Source of the DNA: Hanleya hanleyi
Lineage: Eukaryota > Mollusca > Polyplacophora > Lepidopleurida > Hanleyidae
DNA length: 64,000 bases
Reading direction: 5' to 3'
Assembly: GCA_036873755.1 (NCBI GenBank)
Contig: JAVTVY010019599.1
Location: forward strand, 1-64,000
In this document: piece by piece, positions 49,020 through 59,140 of the stretch
How positions within the stretch are numbered: the stretch's first letter is position 1
How the letters are laid out: the number at the start of each line of letters is the position of its first letter
Made by a program: the position numbers and the translations under genes
Notes under the pieces: generated by a model
Databases searched by the model: none
The model's input: the letters and a program-made list of their open reading frames with translations, nothing else
What the model was told of the DNA's origin: nothing

Positions 49020-49900
49020 TCTATCTCTGGGGTCATATGACATACCGTACAGACATGTATCCAGATGAGATTTCTCCACTCTCTATACTACAATCCCTCA
49101 TCAGGACCTTGTTGACCGTCTAAGTTCATTTATCGTGTCTGTGTTCAAGAAAACTGATCGCAGATATATTAATGTCGGAAGCCATAAAGCGTTCTTTAGC
49201 TCTACTACAAGAGATATCATTCATGGGTTGTTTCTTCGTTTATAGAATTGCTTGAATTTCTCATTAAAAATATCTATTTGAAATTTGGCAACACAATATT
49301 TCATCAGCATATAGGTATTCCAATGGGTGCTAATGTGCACCCCTTTTGGCTGACCTGTATCTGTTCTCTTATGAATATGACTATATGCAGGCGCTTTCAA
49401 AAACCGATCCATTGAAAGCCCGTTCCTTCTCATTCACCAAACGCTATATAGACGATCTCCTCGCTGTGAATAAGCGCTATATAAATGGCGCAGTGAAGGA
49501 TATATATCCACCTTCACTGGATTTGAAGGAAACTACAGATAGCCCCACAGGCACATCATATTTAGATCTATATCTCTATAAAAATGAAGCGGGCATTCTC
49601 AAAAGAGACAAAAGAGATGGTTACAATTTCGACATCGTAAACCATCCCTTTCTGGACAGTAATATTCCAGTGGGACCTGCATATGGCGTATACATATCTC
49701 GCCTAGTAGCATTTGCTACATCCTGTGTTAGCTGTGACGATTTTAATCAACGTCACAAAACATTGTTGCAGAAACTTATAAAACAGGGTTATTCCAACAA
49801 GCGCATCCACTCAAAGTTTCTCAAATTTGGCGATACATATCGAATGCTGATAGCAAAATACGAGCGTAGCGTGCAAGATCTATGCCGTTACGTTTCGTAA
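49020..49900 (+). pseudogene. Penelope-like element reverse transcriptase (5' truncated)
   Basis: Around 49065 the frame gives DFSTLYTTIPHQDLVDRLSS, the first catalytic block. It is preceded by a stop and later broken near 49245-49290. After a frameshift at PMGAN (about 49325-49340), the block 49346-49900 stays open to the natural stop. It holds ADLYLFSYEYDYMQALSK, the catalytic YIDDLL, GPAYGVYISRLVAFATSC and ERSVQDLCRYVS. No GIY-YIG endonuclease follows before the pLTR. Confidence 0.85.
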
Positions 49901-49994
49901 CTTGTGTCTAATTTCGCTACCCCGGGGCTAGGGGCCGTATGAAGCCCTGTACTTCAAGATCCTCATGGTGTTCATATGAATAGTCACAATCGAA

Positions 49995-50302
49995 GCGTGA
50001 CTGAGATACATCATTCTCTGGATGACGACTTTACAACAATTATTATGGATTAAGAATACTGATCAGCGATACGGATTTTATATTTTTGGAACATCATGAT
50101 GTCTTGTCGGCATCATTGAAAACTGTTAACCGCTTCTCTCTTGCAGGAAACTAGCCTATGTTTATGTATACCATGATTGTTCTTTTGAATTTGGTGCTAA
50201 TACTGTTATATGGAATATGGAATAGGTCTTTGGATTATGGACGCGGATATTCTTTAATAGACGACGGCTGAATTATGAATGACGGACTAGACGCTTGTAA
50301 TT
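49995..50302 (+). repeat. Right pLTR-type repeat of the PLE
   Basis: It runs from GCGTGACTGAGATACATC to GACTAGACGCTTGTAATT. It lies 94 bp after the RT stop codon. The same end sequence is dispersed through the window at 30460, 34370, 35010, 36010 and 51065. Confidence 0.85.
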
Positions 50303-50309
50303 CTTGTCA

Positions 50310-50730
50310 GTACGCCGCCATCGTGTTCCACCACACTTTTAGCGTTGCGTTTAATTTTGCCTAAGCTCAATTTAGCCTAAGAGCACAACAAATTCCCTTT
50401 CTGAAAAAGGACAAACTAATGTATCTTGAACATTATACGGAGATGCTAACTTGCTCTTCATTCTGTATTCCCGTACTCACCACGGCATGTGGCAAGCATA
50501 TTCATGTCGTGCAACATTGAAAATTTGAAGCAATTTTCAGCGCGATGTGTTCGTGGTATGTAGAGTCGCGTCATGTTGAAACTGGCTTAAGGACAAACCA
50601 AACAACATCAACTCGTGTGGCTGTCAACTTCTATTAACAAAGTATAAATCATCAGCATGTCCATCCATTTACATATGTCATGGTATAAGAAACTTTAGTC
50701 GACATTAGTATATATTTCTCTCGAGACCAT
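50310..50730. other. Intergenic, nothing recognised
   Basis: No open frame, SINE head or inverted repeat of note is visible. Confidence 0.35.
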
Positions 50731-50733
50731 AAG

Positions 50734-50945
50734 TGAATGAGTGAGTGAGTGAGTAGGATTTTAATCCCGCTTTCAACAAGCTCCAGTCATATTCTGACAC
50801 TGGGCCGACCTGTCCTTGATCTATCCTCGTAACGCCAAGCAAGTAGTTTTCTTTTTTAATGTTTTGTACGACTCGGCCAGAGGTCGAACCTGATACCCAT
50901 CGCTTGGGAGTCGATCGCTCTACCACAAGTCCACCGCACGGCGGT
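50734..50945 (-). mobile_element. tRNA-derived SINE
   Basis: On the minus strand, TGTGGTAGAGCG (A box, 50917-50928) and AGGTTCGACCT (B box, about 50881-50891) form a tRNA-like head. The element ends GCTTGTTGAAAGCGGGATTA then AAATCCTACTCACTCACTCAC. The 3' end is the one found on the 5S-headed SINEs, so different heads have been joined to one tail. It is non-coding. Confidence 0.8.
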
Positions 50946-50949
50946 CTCA

Positions 50950-51860
50950 GTTCTCTTGGAATAATTATTCTCCAAACCATTTTTATTAGCTATTATTCAT
51001 TAGACCTATAATTATAGTTTACTTTCCTGTACAGGCTACGCTGTTCACAAAGATTACAAGTTACACGCGTCTTGTCCGTCATTCGTTATTCAGCCGCCTT
51101 CCTTCAAAGAATATCCGCGTCCATAATCCAAAGACCTTGACTTGACTGAAAAGAAGGTCTTGACTTCGTGGGAGACACTAGAGACTTCTCAAGGCTGCTA
51201 ACCATAATTAGAAGATGTGAACGACATAGTTTTTGTGATTGAAAGTTATGTCAAAAGTTCTTGAGATTATTTCTGCTTAATTACCAGGCGTAGTTGGTCA
51301 CTGGTTAGCAGCACAACTGCATTTGTATCTTAATTTTTTTTTCTTCCTCATCTCCGGAGGGTTCTTGGAGCAGGAACAAAGGTGGACTTTTTTCACTCTC
51401 TCAATTTATAAAGGCGTGCGCATAATGGCATAATTACACAGATACCTATGCGCAGGTATATCAACATACCACTGATATACCACGTTTAATCACTGAACCA
51501 TTTATATAATATCTCAGACTTCTCTTTACCCTTTCTTAAAGATCAAGGCAAGTTTTTTTTTCTGCCCGCCGAATTATATGATTGTATCGTCATTATTATG
51601 ATAAAGTACTAAATCGTCTGGCACAATCGCATCTCTGTGAAAATTAATCTTATAGGCGCGGGACAAGCTACTCTTGTTCCACTTCGTAATGCTGTATGTA
51701 TTATATATATATAGTAACCGTCTATGTTACGTGCTTTTCAGTAAATTCCGATCTACGTTCCCTGATCTTTATGTCAAGCTTATTTCAGTCATCGTCCCTT
51801 ACTCCATCACAAACCAAACATATTTTTGTACTATTAGCCAGTCTTCAGTGACATAACCAT
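50950..51860. other. Intergenic; PLE end fragment and possible LINE 5' flank
   Basis: A PLE end motif lies at 51065-51140 (TTATTCAGCCGCC, ATCCGCGTCCATAATCC). The rest, up to the LINE endonuclease at 51868, could include the LINE 5' region, but I recognise no ORF1 protein. Confidence 0.4.
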
Positions 51861-51867
51861 ACATTCT

Positions 51868-52758
51868 ATGAACGTCAGAGGGCTCCACTCTGATCAGAAA
51901 AAGCGGGTTGATATGTTCAAATGGCTAAATAAAAAACACGGCGACATTATTTGTCTACAGGAAACCCATGGCTCCACAGAAACAGAGATCACGTGGGAAA
52001 GCGACTGGGGTAGAAAATACATACCTTTTTACAGTCACGGAAAACCCAACAGTGCAGGCGTCGCCATCTTGTTCCGTGACAACCTTGATGTCACTTTTCA
52101 TCAATCAAAAAACGACCAAGACGGTAGATATATTATTCTCGATATTTCTATACAAGATACCAAATTAACCCTGGGGTGTGTTTATGGTCCCAATGTTGAT
52201 GACCCCGGTTTCTACCGAACTTTTTTCCAGTCGATAAGAGAGATGGAAAACGACACCATCATCACTTGTGGTGATTGGAACTTAGTCCAGGATTATTCTA
52301 CGGACACATTTAATTATGTTAGGATCAATAATCCGAAGGCGAGACTAGAAGTTCTCGATGCTAAACTGCAACTAGGTTTGGTAGATATTTGGCGACAACA
52401 GAATCCATTATCCAGGCGATTTACTTGGCGGCAAAATACAGGCACTGGCATAAAACAAAGTCGCCTTGACTATTTTTTAACGTCCGAAGATATAAATATT
52501 CTAGGCGCAAAATCTGATATCGGAATATCTTATCGGTCCGACTACTCTTTCATAAAATTAAAATACTGTTTTGCACGCCGCGCACGCGGACCGGGGTATT
52601 GGAAATTAAACACAATGCTGCTCGAGGACCCTGAATATATAGAATTAGTTAAGGATACGATAAAAGACTCACTGGCGCAATGTTATGTATCTGGAGATAT
52701 GGAAGATCCTGCAAATGTAACCCTAAGTATTAATGACCAACATTTTTTGAGTTCCTAA
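51868..52758 (+). pseudogene. L1-type apurinic-like endonuclease domain
   Basis: The 296-codon frame starts MNVRGLHSDQKKR and has the endonuclease/exonuclease/phosphatase motifs in order. These are N in NVRG, E in CLQETHG, YGPNVDD, GDWN (usually GDFN) and SRLDYFL. The last motif, normally S-D-H, reads SDY at residue about 228, so the catalytic His is lost. The enzyme would nick target DNA to prime reverse transcription. The frame is lost in a T-run near 52743, before the coiled linker. Confidence 0.85.
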
Positions 52759-52763
52759 AAATA

Positions 52764-53247
52764 CAAATAAGGAGCGTCACTATTCCATAGTCAGTGGCAA
52801 AGAAAAAGGAAAGAACTATGGTAGAAAAAAAAATAGAACACGAAATAATTGAATTAGAAAAAGAACTTTGCGAAACATCAAAAGAACAGCAGCACAGATT
52901 AAAAGAGAATCTTGAAAAGAGCAAAAGTAAGCTTGAAGAGGTGAGGAACTGGAAGGTTCAAGGCGCAATAATACGATCTAAGGCAAATTGGGCAGAACAT
53001 TGAGAGAGGAACTCTGCATATTTTTGTTCGCTGGAAAAAAGGAACTTTATAGTAAAAACCATAACAGAAATAGAAATCAGTTCTGGAATTGTTAATCAAA
53101 CTGATGCCATTCTGACCGAATTAAAGCATTTTTACAAGAACTTATACTCGGAATTAAAATATATGCCCGACACAAATGAAAATCTCTTCTTAAACCATTC
53201 GATAAAATTAACGGAAGCAGAGAAAAATTCATGCGAAGGACCGCTTA
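52764..53247 (+). pseudogene. L1 ORF2 linker between endonuclease and RT
   Basis: The linker is rich in K and E (ELEKELCETSKEQQHRLKEN), with WKVQGAIIRSKANWAEH, then ERNSAYFCSLEKRNF, HFYKNLYSELK and LTEAEKNSCEGPL. This is the usual order between the endonuclease and RT of L1 ORF2. Single-base stops occur at 52788 (TAG) and 53001 (TGA in place of a Gly codon). It ends at the insertion at 53248. Confidence 0.75.
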
Positions 53248-53349
53248 TTAGCCCACCATCACCAGATGGTGGGCTGTTCAAATCGCTTTTTGTCCGTGGT
53301 CCGTCGTCAGTCCGTCGTCCGTCCGTCCGTAAACAATTTCTTGTTATCG

Positions 53350-54240
53350 CGATTTCTCAGGAACTACTGCATGGATCTTTCTCAAATTTGGTACACAGGT
53401 TCCCCTTGGGATCTAGTTGTGCAAGATACCTTTTCTGGTCCGATTCGAAAATCCAATATGGCCACAAGGCGGCCATCTTGGATTTCCCCATGAAAACCTT
53501 GTTATCAAGTACTCTCGAACTACTGCATGGATCTTTCTCAAATTTGGTACACAGGTTCCCCTTGGGGTCTAGTTGTGCAAGAAACCTTTTCTGGTCCGAT
53601 TCGAAAATCCAATATGGCCACCAGGCAGCCATCTTGGATTTCCCCATGAAATCTTGTTACCGCGATTTCTCAGGAACTACTCCATGGATCTTTTTCAAAT
53701 TTGGTACACAGGTTCCTTGGGGTCTAGTTGTGCAAGAAACCTTTTGTCCGATTCGAAAATCCCGTAATATGGCCACAAGGCAGCCATCTGATTTCCCCCA
53801 TGAAACCTGTTATCATGATTTCTCAGGAACTACTTCATGGATCTTTCTCACCTGGGTGCCACAGGCTCCTTGGGGTCTTTAGTTGTAGTAAGAAACCTTT
53901 TGGTCCGATTCGAAAAAAATCCACAGGCCACCAGGCAAACATCTTGGATTTCCCCATGAAACCTTGTTATCGCGATTTCTCAGGAACTACTGCATGGATC
54001 TTTCTCAAATTTGGTACACAGGTTCCCCTTGGGGTCTAGTTGTGCAAGATACCTTTTTCGGTCCGAATCGAAAATCCAATATGGCCACAAGGCGGCCATC
54101 TTGAATTTCCCCTTGAAACATTGTTACCGTGAATTCTCAGGAAATATTTTGTGGATCTATCTGAATTTTGGTACACAGGTCCCACATGGGGCGTAGTAGT
54201 GCAAGATACCTTTTTTGGTCCGCTTCGAAAATCCAAGCTA
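53350..54240 (+). repeat. 157-bp tandem repeats, about 5.6 units
   Basis: Units start TCAGGAACTACTGCATGGATC near 53356, 53513, 53669, 53821, 53979 and 54137. Each includes TTTGGTACACAGGTTCC and GGCCATCTTGGATTTCCC. The long frames through this block on both strands follow from the repetition and are not genes. Confidence 0.9.
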
Positions 54241-54263
54241 CGTTTCAAATTAATTCGGTATTC

Positions 54264-54523
54264 TCGAGTTGTGACGTTGCGTCACAAGAGTCGGCGGATC
54301 AAACGGTGGGGCATATTCTATATATTGACTATAGAGAATATCCATACCTTCACCTTCCATATCAAGGAGTTCAAATAATTCAGAATTAAAATGTATTTCT
54401 TCAAATTTTAAATCAGCTTTCTTTAGTCCATGCAGTAGCAAGTGAACTGCTCCACCCTTTCGTCTACCGGCGGGTCGGCTACATGAAGGGACGTCACTCT
54501 TGTGACTCAACGTCACAACTCGA
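54264..54523. mobile_element. 260-bp MITE with 28-bp inverted ends
   Basis: The left end (54264-54291) and the inverted right end (54496-54523) match at 27 of 28 bases, starting TCGAGTTGTGACGTTG. Each end also contains a GTGACGTTG.GTCAC palindrome, so it could fold by itself. The minus strand is open through the whole element (54516-54250) and includes FEEIHFNSELFELLDMEGEG, which I do not recognise. The flanks show no clear target duplication. Confidence 0.7.
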
Positions 54524-55110
54524 CAACTGTAGACTACTGCATGTTTCGATCCAAGGGAGATAATCAGGATTCAGGCACTTTCAAAGTTTCAACATTACTG
54601 CGCAGACCGGATCCCTTCAGTATTAAGTAGTGTACCATCTTAAAAGAGATATCTCAAAATAGCCGTATAAACAGAACAGAATTAGCACTCGTTCTTAATT
54701 ATAAAATCTTAAGTATGTTTCATAGCTCATGCCAAAGTGTCAAAGAGATTGGTCTTCGCTTCCAGTACCCAATGATGACACGTGCAAAAAAAATATTTTA
54801 AAAAATACTACGAAACAAAGGCGAATAATCCTCCGTACATGTACATTCACTTTCAGACTAACTTTGCTCATTTCTCTTGTATTATAACAACCGACATAAG
54901 TACAGTTTCTAGAAATCTTGAAACTCCTGAAACTTAGATTATATCTTGGTGTTTTTCAGTGACCTTTTCCGATCCTTTTCGCTCAGATTCGAAATTCTGT
55001 AAACAAAATTACAAATCAATCGTTTGTACTTAGTAACAATGGACAAAAAGATCCTCTAGTCATTAGCTTACAATTATCGGACAATGGTGGGCGCCAAGAT
55101 CCTTCAGGAT
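54524..55110. other. Unassigned part of the insertion
   Basis: No open frame, tandem repeat or inverted repeat is recognised. It lies between the MITE and the point where LINE RT sequence resumes. Confidence 0.4.
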
Positions 55111-55116
55111 CTCTCG

Positions 55117-55695
55117 TTTTAGATAACCTAACTGAAGCTCTTCGGCAAATGAAAGATGGAAAATCGCCCGGATCTGACGGATATCCTGTGGAATTTTACA
55201 GATGTTCTTGGAAGGAAATTGGAGTTTTTGTCTTATGTTCAGCTCAGCAGGCATTCAATACAGGGAAACTTTCTCCGTTTCAGCAGCAAAGCTATATATC
55301 GTGTCTACCAAAAGACGGTAAAGACAGAAAATTCTTAAAAAATTGGCGCCCAATATCTTTATTGAATATTGATTATAAAATCATATCAACATGCATAGCA
55401 ACCAGAATTCGCAACGTTTTGCCGTTACTAATCAACGAATCGCAGAAGGGGTTTATGAAGGGGCGGTTTATCGGGGAAATAACAAGATTGTTATTTGATC
55501 TTGTGAATTATACGGAGGAAAACGACATACCGGGACTTCTATTTTTGATAGATTTCGAAAAGGCTTTCGACTCGGTCTCCTGGGATTATATTGAAAAAAC
55601 ACTAGTGTCTTTTAACTTTGTTGCCGATCTAATTCAGGGGGTTAAAACTTTTCAAAATGAATCTAAAAGCAGTGTTATGAATAATGGATGCATCT
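55117..55695 (+). pseudogene. L1-type reverse transcriptase, N-terminal half
   Basis: The frame has LTEALRQMKDGKSPGSDGYP, WRPISLLNIDYKIISTCIA, ESQKGFMKGR and LLFLIDFEKAFDSVSWDYI. The last is RT motif A with the first catalytic Asp. All are L1-clade motifs, and there is no stop up to the run of Ns at 55696. Motif C (F-A-D-D), thumb and Cys-rich end are not seen after the gap, where the satellite begins. Confidence 0.9.
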
Positions 55696-55718
55696 NNNNN
55701 NNNNNNNNNNNNNNNNNN
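55696..55718. other. Assembly gap (23 N)
   Basis: The Ns join LINE RT sequence directly to the edge of a satellite array. The true distance and order here are unknown. Confidence 0.98.
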
Positions 55719-55779
55719 ATTTCGGTAGACCCTCCATGCCCCCAGTTCCCAAAATATTGGAGATCGATAGTAACTTTCT

Positions 55780-58700
55780 CACCCTACTCTTGCAACAGTA
55801 TATATTCTTGCCCCTTATCTCGGAGCAGTGTTTTAGTCCAAATCATGACTGTCAAAAGTAAACTTCCCGCCCCTCCTCTCCCAGTGTTTGAATAAATTTC
55901 CCGCAGCTACTGTCGCAAAGTTTTGAGTACGAAGGAAAACATTGGTCCTGGTCGACAATGACGGTCGACAATAAATTTCTTGCCCTCACTCTCGCAGTGT
56001 TTTAGTCGGAAGGAAAACCTTGGTCCTGGTTGACAATGACGGTCGACGATAAATTTCTCGCCACTTCTCTCGCAGTGTTTGAATAAATTTTCTGCCACTG
56101 CTCTCGCAGTGTTTGAGTCCAAATAATAACATTGGTCCTGGATGACAATGACGGTCGACAATAAATTTCCCACTCTTACTCTCGCAGTTTTTGTGTTCGA
56201 GGAAAAAACCTTGGTCCTGGTCGACAGTGACAGTGGACAATACATTTCTTGCCCTATTCTCGCAGTGTTCGAGTCCGAGCAGAAAGCAGTGGTCATGGAT
56301 GACAATGACGGTAGACAATAAATTTCTTTTCCCAACTCACGCAGTGTTTGAGTGCGAGTAGAAAACCTTGGTCCTGGTCGACAATGACAGTCGACGATAA
56401 ATTTCTTGCCCACACTCTCAGTGTTTTAGTCCGAAGGAAAACTTGTTCTTGCCCCTACTCGTGCAGTACATAAGTCCGAAATAAAACATTGTTCCTGATT
56501 GACAATGACGTTGACAATAAATTTCCCGCCCTTACTCTCGCAGTGTTTGAATCCGAGAAGAAAACCTTGGTCCTGGTCGACAATGACGGTCGACAATAAA
56601 TTTCCCGCCCTTAATTACTCTCGCAGTGTTTAAGTCCGAGTAGAAAACCTTGGTTCTGATTGACAATGACGGTCGACAATAAATTTCTTGCCCTCATTCT
56701 CGCAGTGTTCGAATAAATTTTCTGCCATTGCAGTGTTTGAGTCCGAGGAGAAAATCTTGGTCCTGGTCGACAATGACGGTCGACAATAAATTTCTTGCCC
56801 CTTCTCTCGCAGTGAATGAGTCTGAGCAGAAAACATCGGTCGTAGATGACAATGACGGTCGACAATAAATTTTCCGCCCTTACTCTCGCAGTGTTGAAGT
56901 CCGAGCAGAAAACCTTGGTTCTGATTGACAATGACAGTCGACAATAAATTTCTTGCCCTACTCTCGCAGTGTTTGAGTCCGAGCAGAAAACCTTGGTCCT
57001 GGTCGACAATGACGGTCGACAATAAATTTCTTGCCCTCATTCTCGCAGTTTTAATAAATTTCCCGCCACTTCTCTCGCAGTGTTCGAATAAATTTTCCGC
57101 CATTGCAGTGTTTGAGTCCGAGGAGAAAACCTTGGTCCTGGTCGACAATGACGGTCGACAATAAATTGCTTGCCCCTTATCTCGCAGTGAATGAGTCTGA
57201 GCAGAAAACATTGGTCGTAGATGACAATGACGGTCGACAATAAATTTCCCGCTCTTACTCTCGCAGTGTTGAAGTCCGAGCAAAAAACCTTGGTCCTTCC
57301 CGCCACTTATCTTGCTGTGTTTGAATAAATTTCCCGCCACTATAGTCTCGCAGTGTTGAGTCCGAAGAAAAACCTTGGTCCTGGACGACAATGACGGTCG
57401 ACAATAAATTTCTTGCCCTCATTCTCGCAGTGTTAATCAATTTCCCGCCACTTCTCTCGCAGTGTTCGAATAAATTTTCGATCATTGCTCTTGCATTGTT
57501 CGAGTCCGAAGAAAAACCTTGTTCCTGATTGACAATGACGGTCGACAATAAATTTCCCGCTACTTCTCTCGCAGTGTTTGAATAAATTTTCCGCCCTTAT
57601 TCTCGCAGTGTTTAAGTCCGAGAAGAAAACCTTGGTCGACAATGACGGTCGACAATACATTTCTTGACCCTACTCTCACGGAGTTTTAATAAATTTCCCG
57701 ACACTATTCTCGCAGTGTCGAGTCCGAAGAAAAACCTTGGTCCTGGTCGACAATGACGGTCGACAATAGATTTCTTGCCCTCATTCTCGCAGTGTTAATA
57801 AACTTCCCGCCACTTCTCTCGCAGTGTTCGAAAAAAAAATCCATCATTGCTCTCGCATTGTTTGAGTCCGAAGAAAAACCTTGATCCTGGTTGACAATGA
57901 CGGTCTCACGGAGTTTGAATAAATTTCCCGCCACTATTCTCGCAGTGTTCGAGTCCGAAGGAAAACATTGATCCTGGTCGACAATGACGGTCGACAATAA
58001 ATTTCTTGCCCCTTCTCTCGCACTGTTCGAGTCCGAGCAGAAAACATTGGTCGTGGATGACAATGACGGTCGACAATAAATTTCTTGCTCTACTCTCGCA
58101 GTGTTCGAGTCCGAGCAGAAAACATTGGCCCTGGTTGACAATGACGGTCGACAATAAATTTTCTGCCACTTATGTAGCAGTGTTTGAATAAATTTCCCGC
58201 CACTACTCTCGCAGTGTTTTGAGTGCGAGCAGAAAACCTTGGTTCTGAATGACAATGACGGTCGACGATAAATTTCTTGTCCCAACTCTCGCAGTGTTTT
58301 AGTCCGAAGGAAAACTTGTTCTTGCCCCTACTCGTGCAGTACATAAGTCCGAAATAAAACATTGGTCCTGATTGACAATGACGGTCGACAATAAATTTTC
58401 CGCCCTTACTCTCGCAGTGTTTGAGTCCGAGAAGAAAACCTTGGTCCTGGTCGACAATGATGGTCGACAATAAATTTCTTGCCCTCATTCTCGCAGTGTT
58501 CGAATAAATTTTCCGCCATTGCAGTGTTTGAGTCCGAGGAGAAAACCTTGGTTCCCAATGACGGTCGACAATAAATTTCTTGCCCCTTCTCTCGCAGTGA
58601 ATGAGTCCGAGCAGAAAACTTTGGTCGTAGATGACAATGACGGTCGACAATAAATTTCCCTCCCTTACTCTCGCAGTGTTGAAGTCCGAGCAGAAAACCT

Positions 58701-59140
58701 TGGTTCTGATTGACAATGACGGTCGACAAAAATTTCCCTCCCTTATTCTCGCAGTGTTGAAGTCCGTGCAGAAAACATTCGTCCTGGTTGACAATGACGG
58801 TCGACAATAAATTTCCCGCCACTTCTCTTGCTGTGTTTGAATAAGCTTCCCGCCACTACTCTCGCAGTGTTGAGTCCGAAGAAAAACCTTGGTCCTGGTC
58901 GACAATGACGGTCGACAATAAATTTCTTGCCCTCATTCTCGCAGTGTTAATAAATTTCCCACCACTTCTCTCGCAGTGTTCGAATAAATTTTCCGTCATT
59001 GCTCTCGCATTGTTTGAGTCCGAAGAAAAACCTTGTTCCTGGTTGACAATGACGGTCGACAATAAATTTCCCGCCACTTCTCTCGCAGTGTTTGAATAAA
59101 TTTTCCGCCCTTACTCTCGCAGTGTTTGAGAATAAATTTC
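55780..59140. repeat. Satellite array with higher-order repeats
   Basis: More than 20 units of roughly 30 or 75-90 bp occur. Each long unit has CTCGCAGTGTTTGAGTCCGA, AAAACCTTGGTCCTGG, TCGACAATGACGGTCGACAA and TAAATTTCTTGCCC. Short units consist of GAATAAATTTTCCGCC only. Two marker stretches (CCGAAGGAAAACTTGTTC at 56431 and 58304) lie 1873 bp apart, so long blocks have been duplicated. Long stop-free frames on the minus strand (for example 56630-57391 and 58090-58905) arise because the unit has few antisense stops. I do not call them genes. Confidence 0.9.

Larger units (their letters stand above)
48210..50303 (+). mobile_element. Penelope-like retroelement with direct pLTR repeats
   Basis: Two direct repeats of exactly 308 bp (48534-48841 and 49995-50302) bracket RT sequence at 49020-49900. 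A further repeat of about 100 bp (CAGCTACAAT.AAAGC.TGACTGGGATA) occurs at 48210-48305 and 48925-49030, one before each unit. This is the tandem or partial-tandem arrangement PLEs make. The RT N-terminal part is missing, so the copy is defective. Confidence 0.8.
53248..55116. mobile_element. Composite insertion in the LINE (Helitron/pearl-like)
   Basis: It starts with a hairpin, GCCCACCATC and GATGGTGGGC around a 4-base loop (53251-53274). A CCGTCCGTCC run (53283-53335), about 5.6 tandem units of 157 bp (53350-54240), a nested 260-bp MITE and 600 bp of unplaced DNA follow. Read on the minus strand, the hairpin abuts CTAA followed by T, as at a Helitron 3' end. Tandem core repeats of about 160 bp are known from mollusc 'pearl'-type elements. 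No Rep/helicase gene is present. Confidence 0.5.
51868..55695 (+). mobile_element. L1-type LINE, interrupted and cut by a gap
   Basis: Endonuclease (51868-52600), a coiled linker (52790-52990), a pre-RT segment (53001-53247) and the first half of RT (55117-55695) occur in L1 ORF2 order. About 1.87 kb of unrelated DNA splits it between 53248 and about 55116. Taking that stretch out would bring both sides back into one frame. The catalytic FADD part of RT would lie in or beyond the assembly gap. Confidence 0.85.

Noticed and set aside
53163..53882. 239-codon plus-strand frame read as one protein
   Set aside because: Only its first 28 codons belong to the LINE; the rest is the inserted hairpin and the 157-bp tandem repeats.
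53350..54240. CRISPR-like array
   Set aside because: The repeats are 157 bp and contiguous, with no unique spacers, and the sequence is from an animal genome.
56630..58905. Long minus-strand frames (253 and 271 codons) read as a repetitive protein
   Set aside because: They run through a satellite whose antisense strand simply has few stops, more than one frame is open at once, and the unit length is not fixed to a multiple of three.
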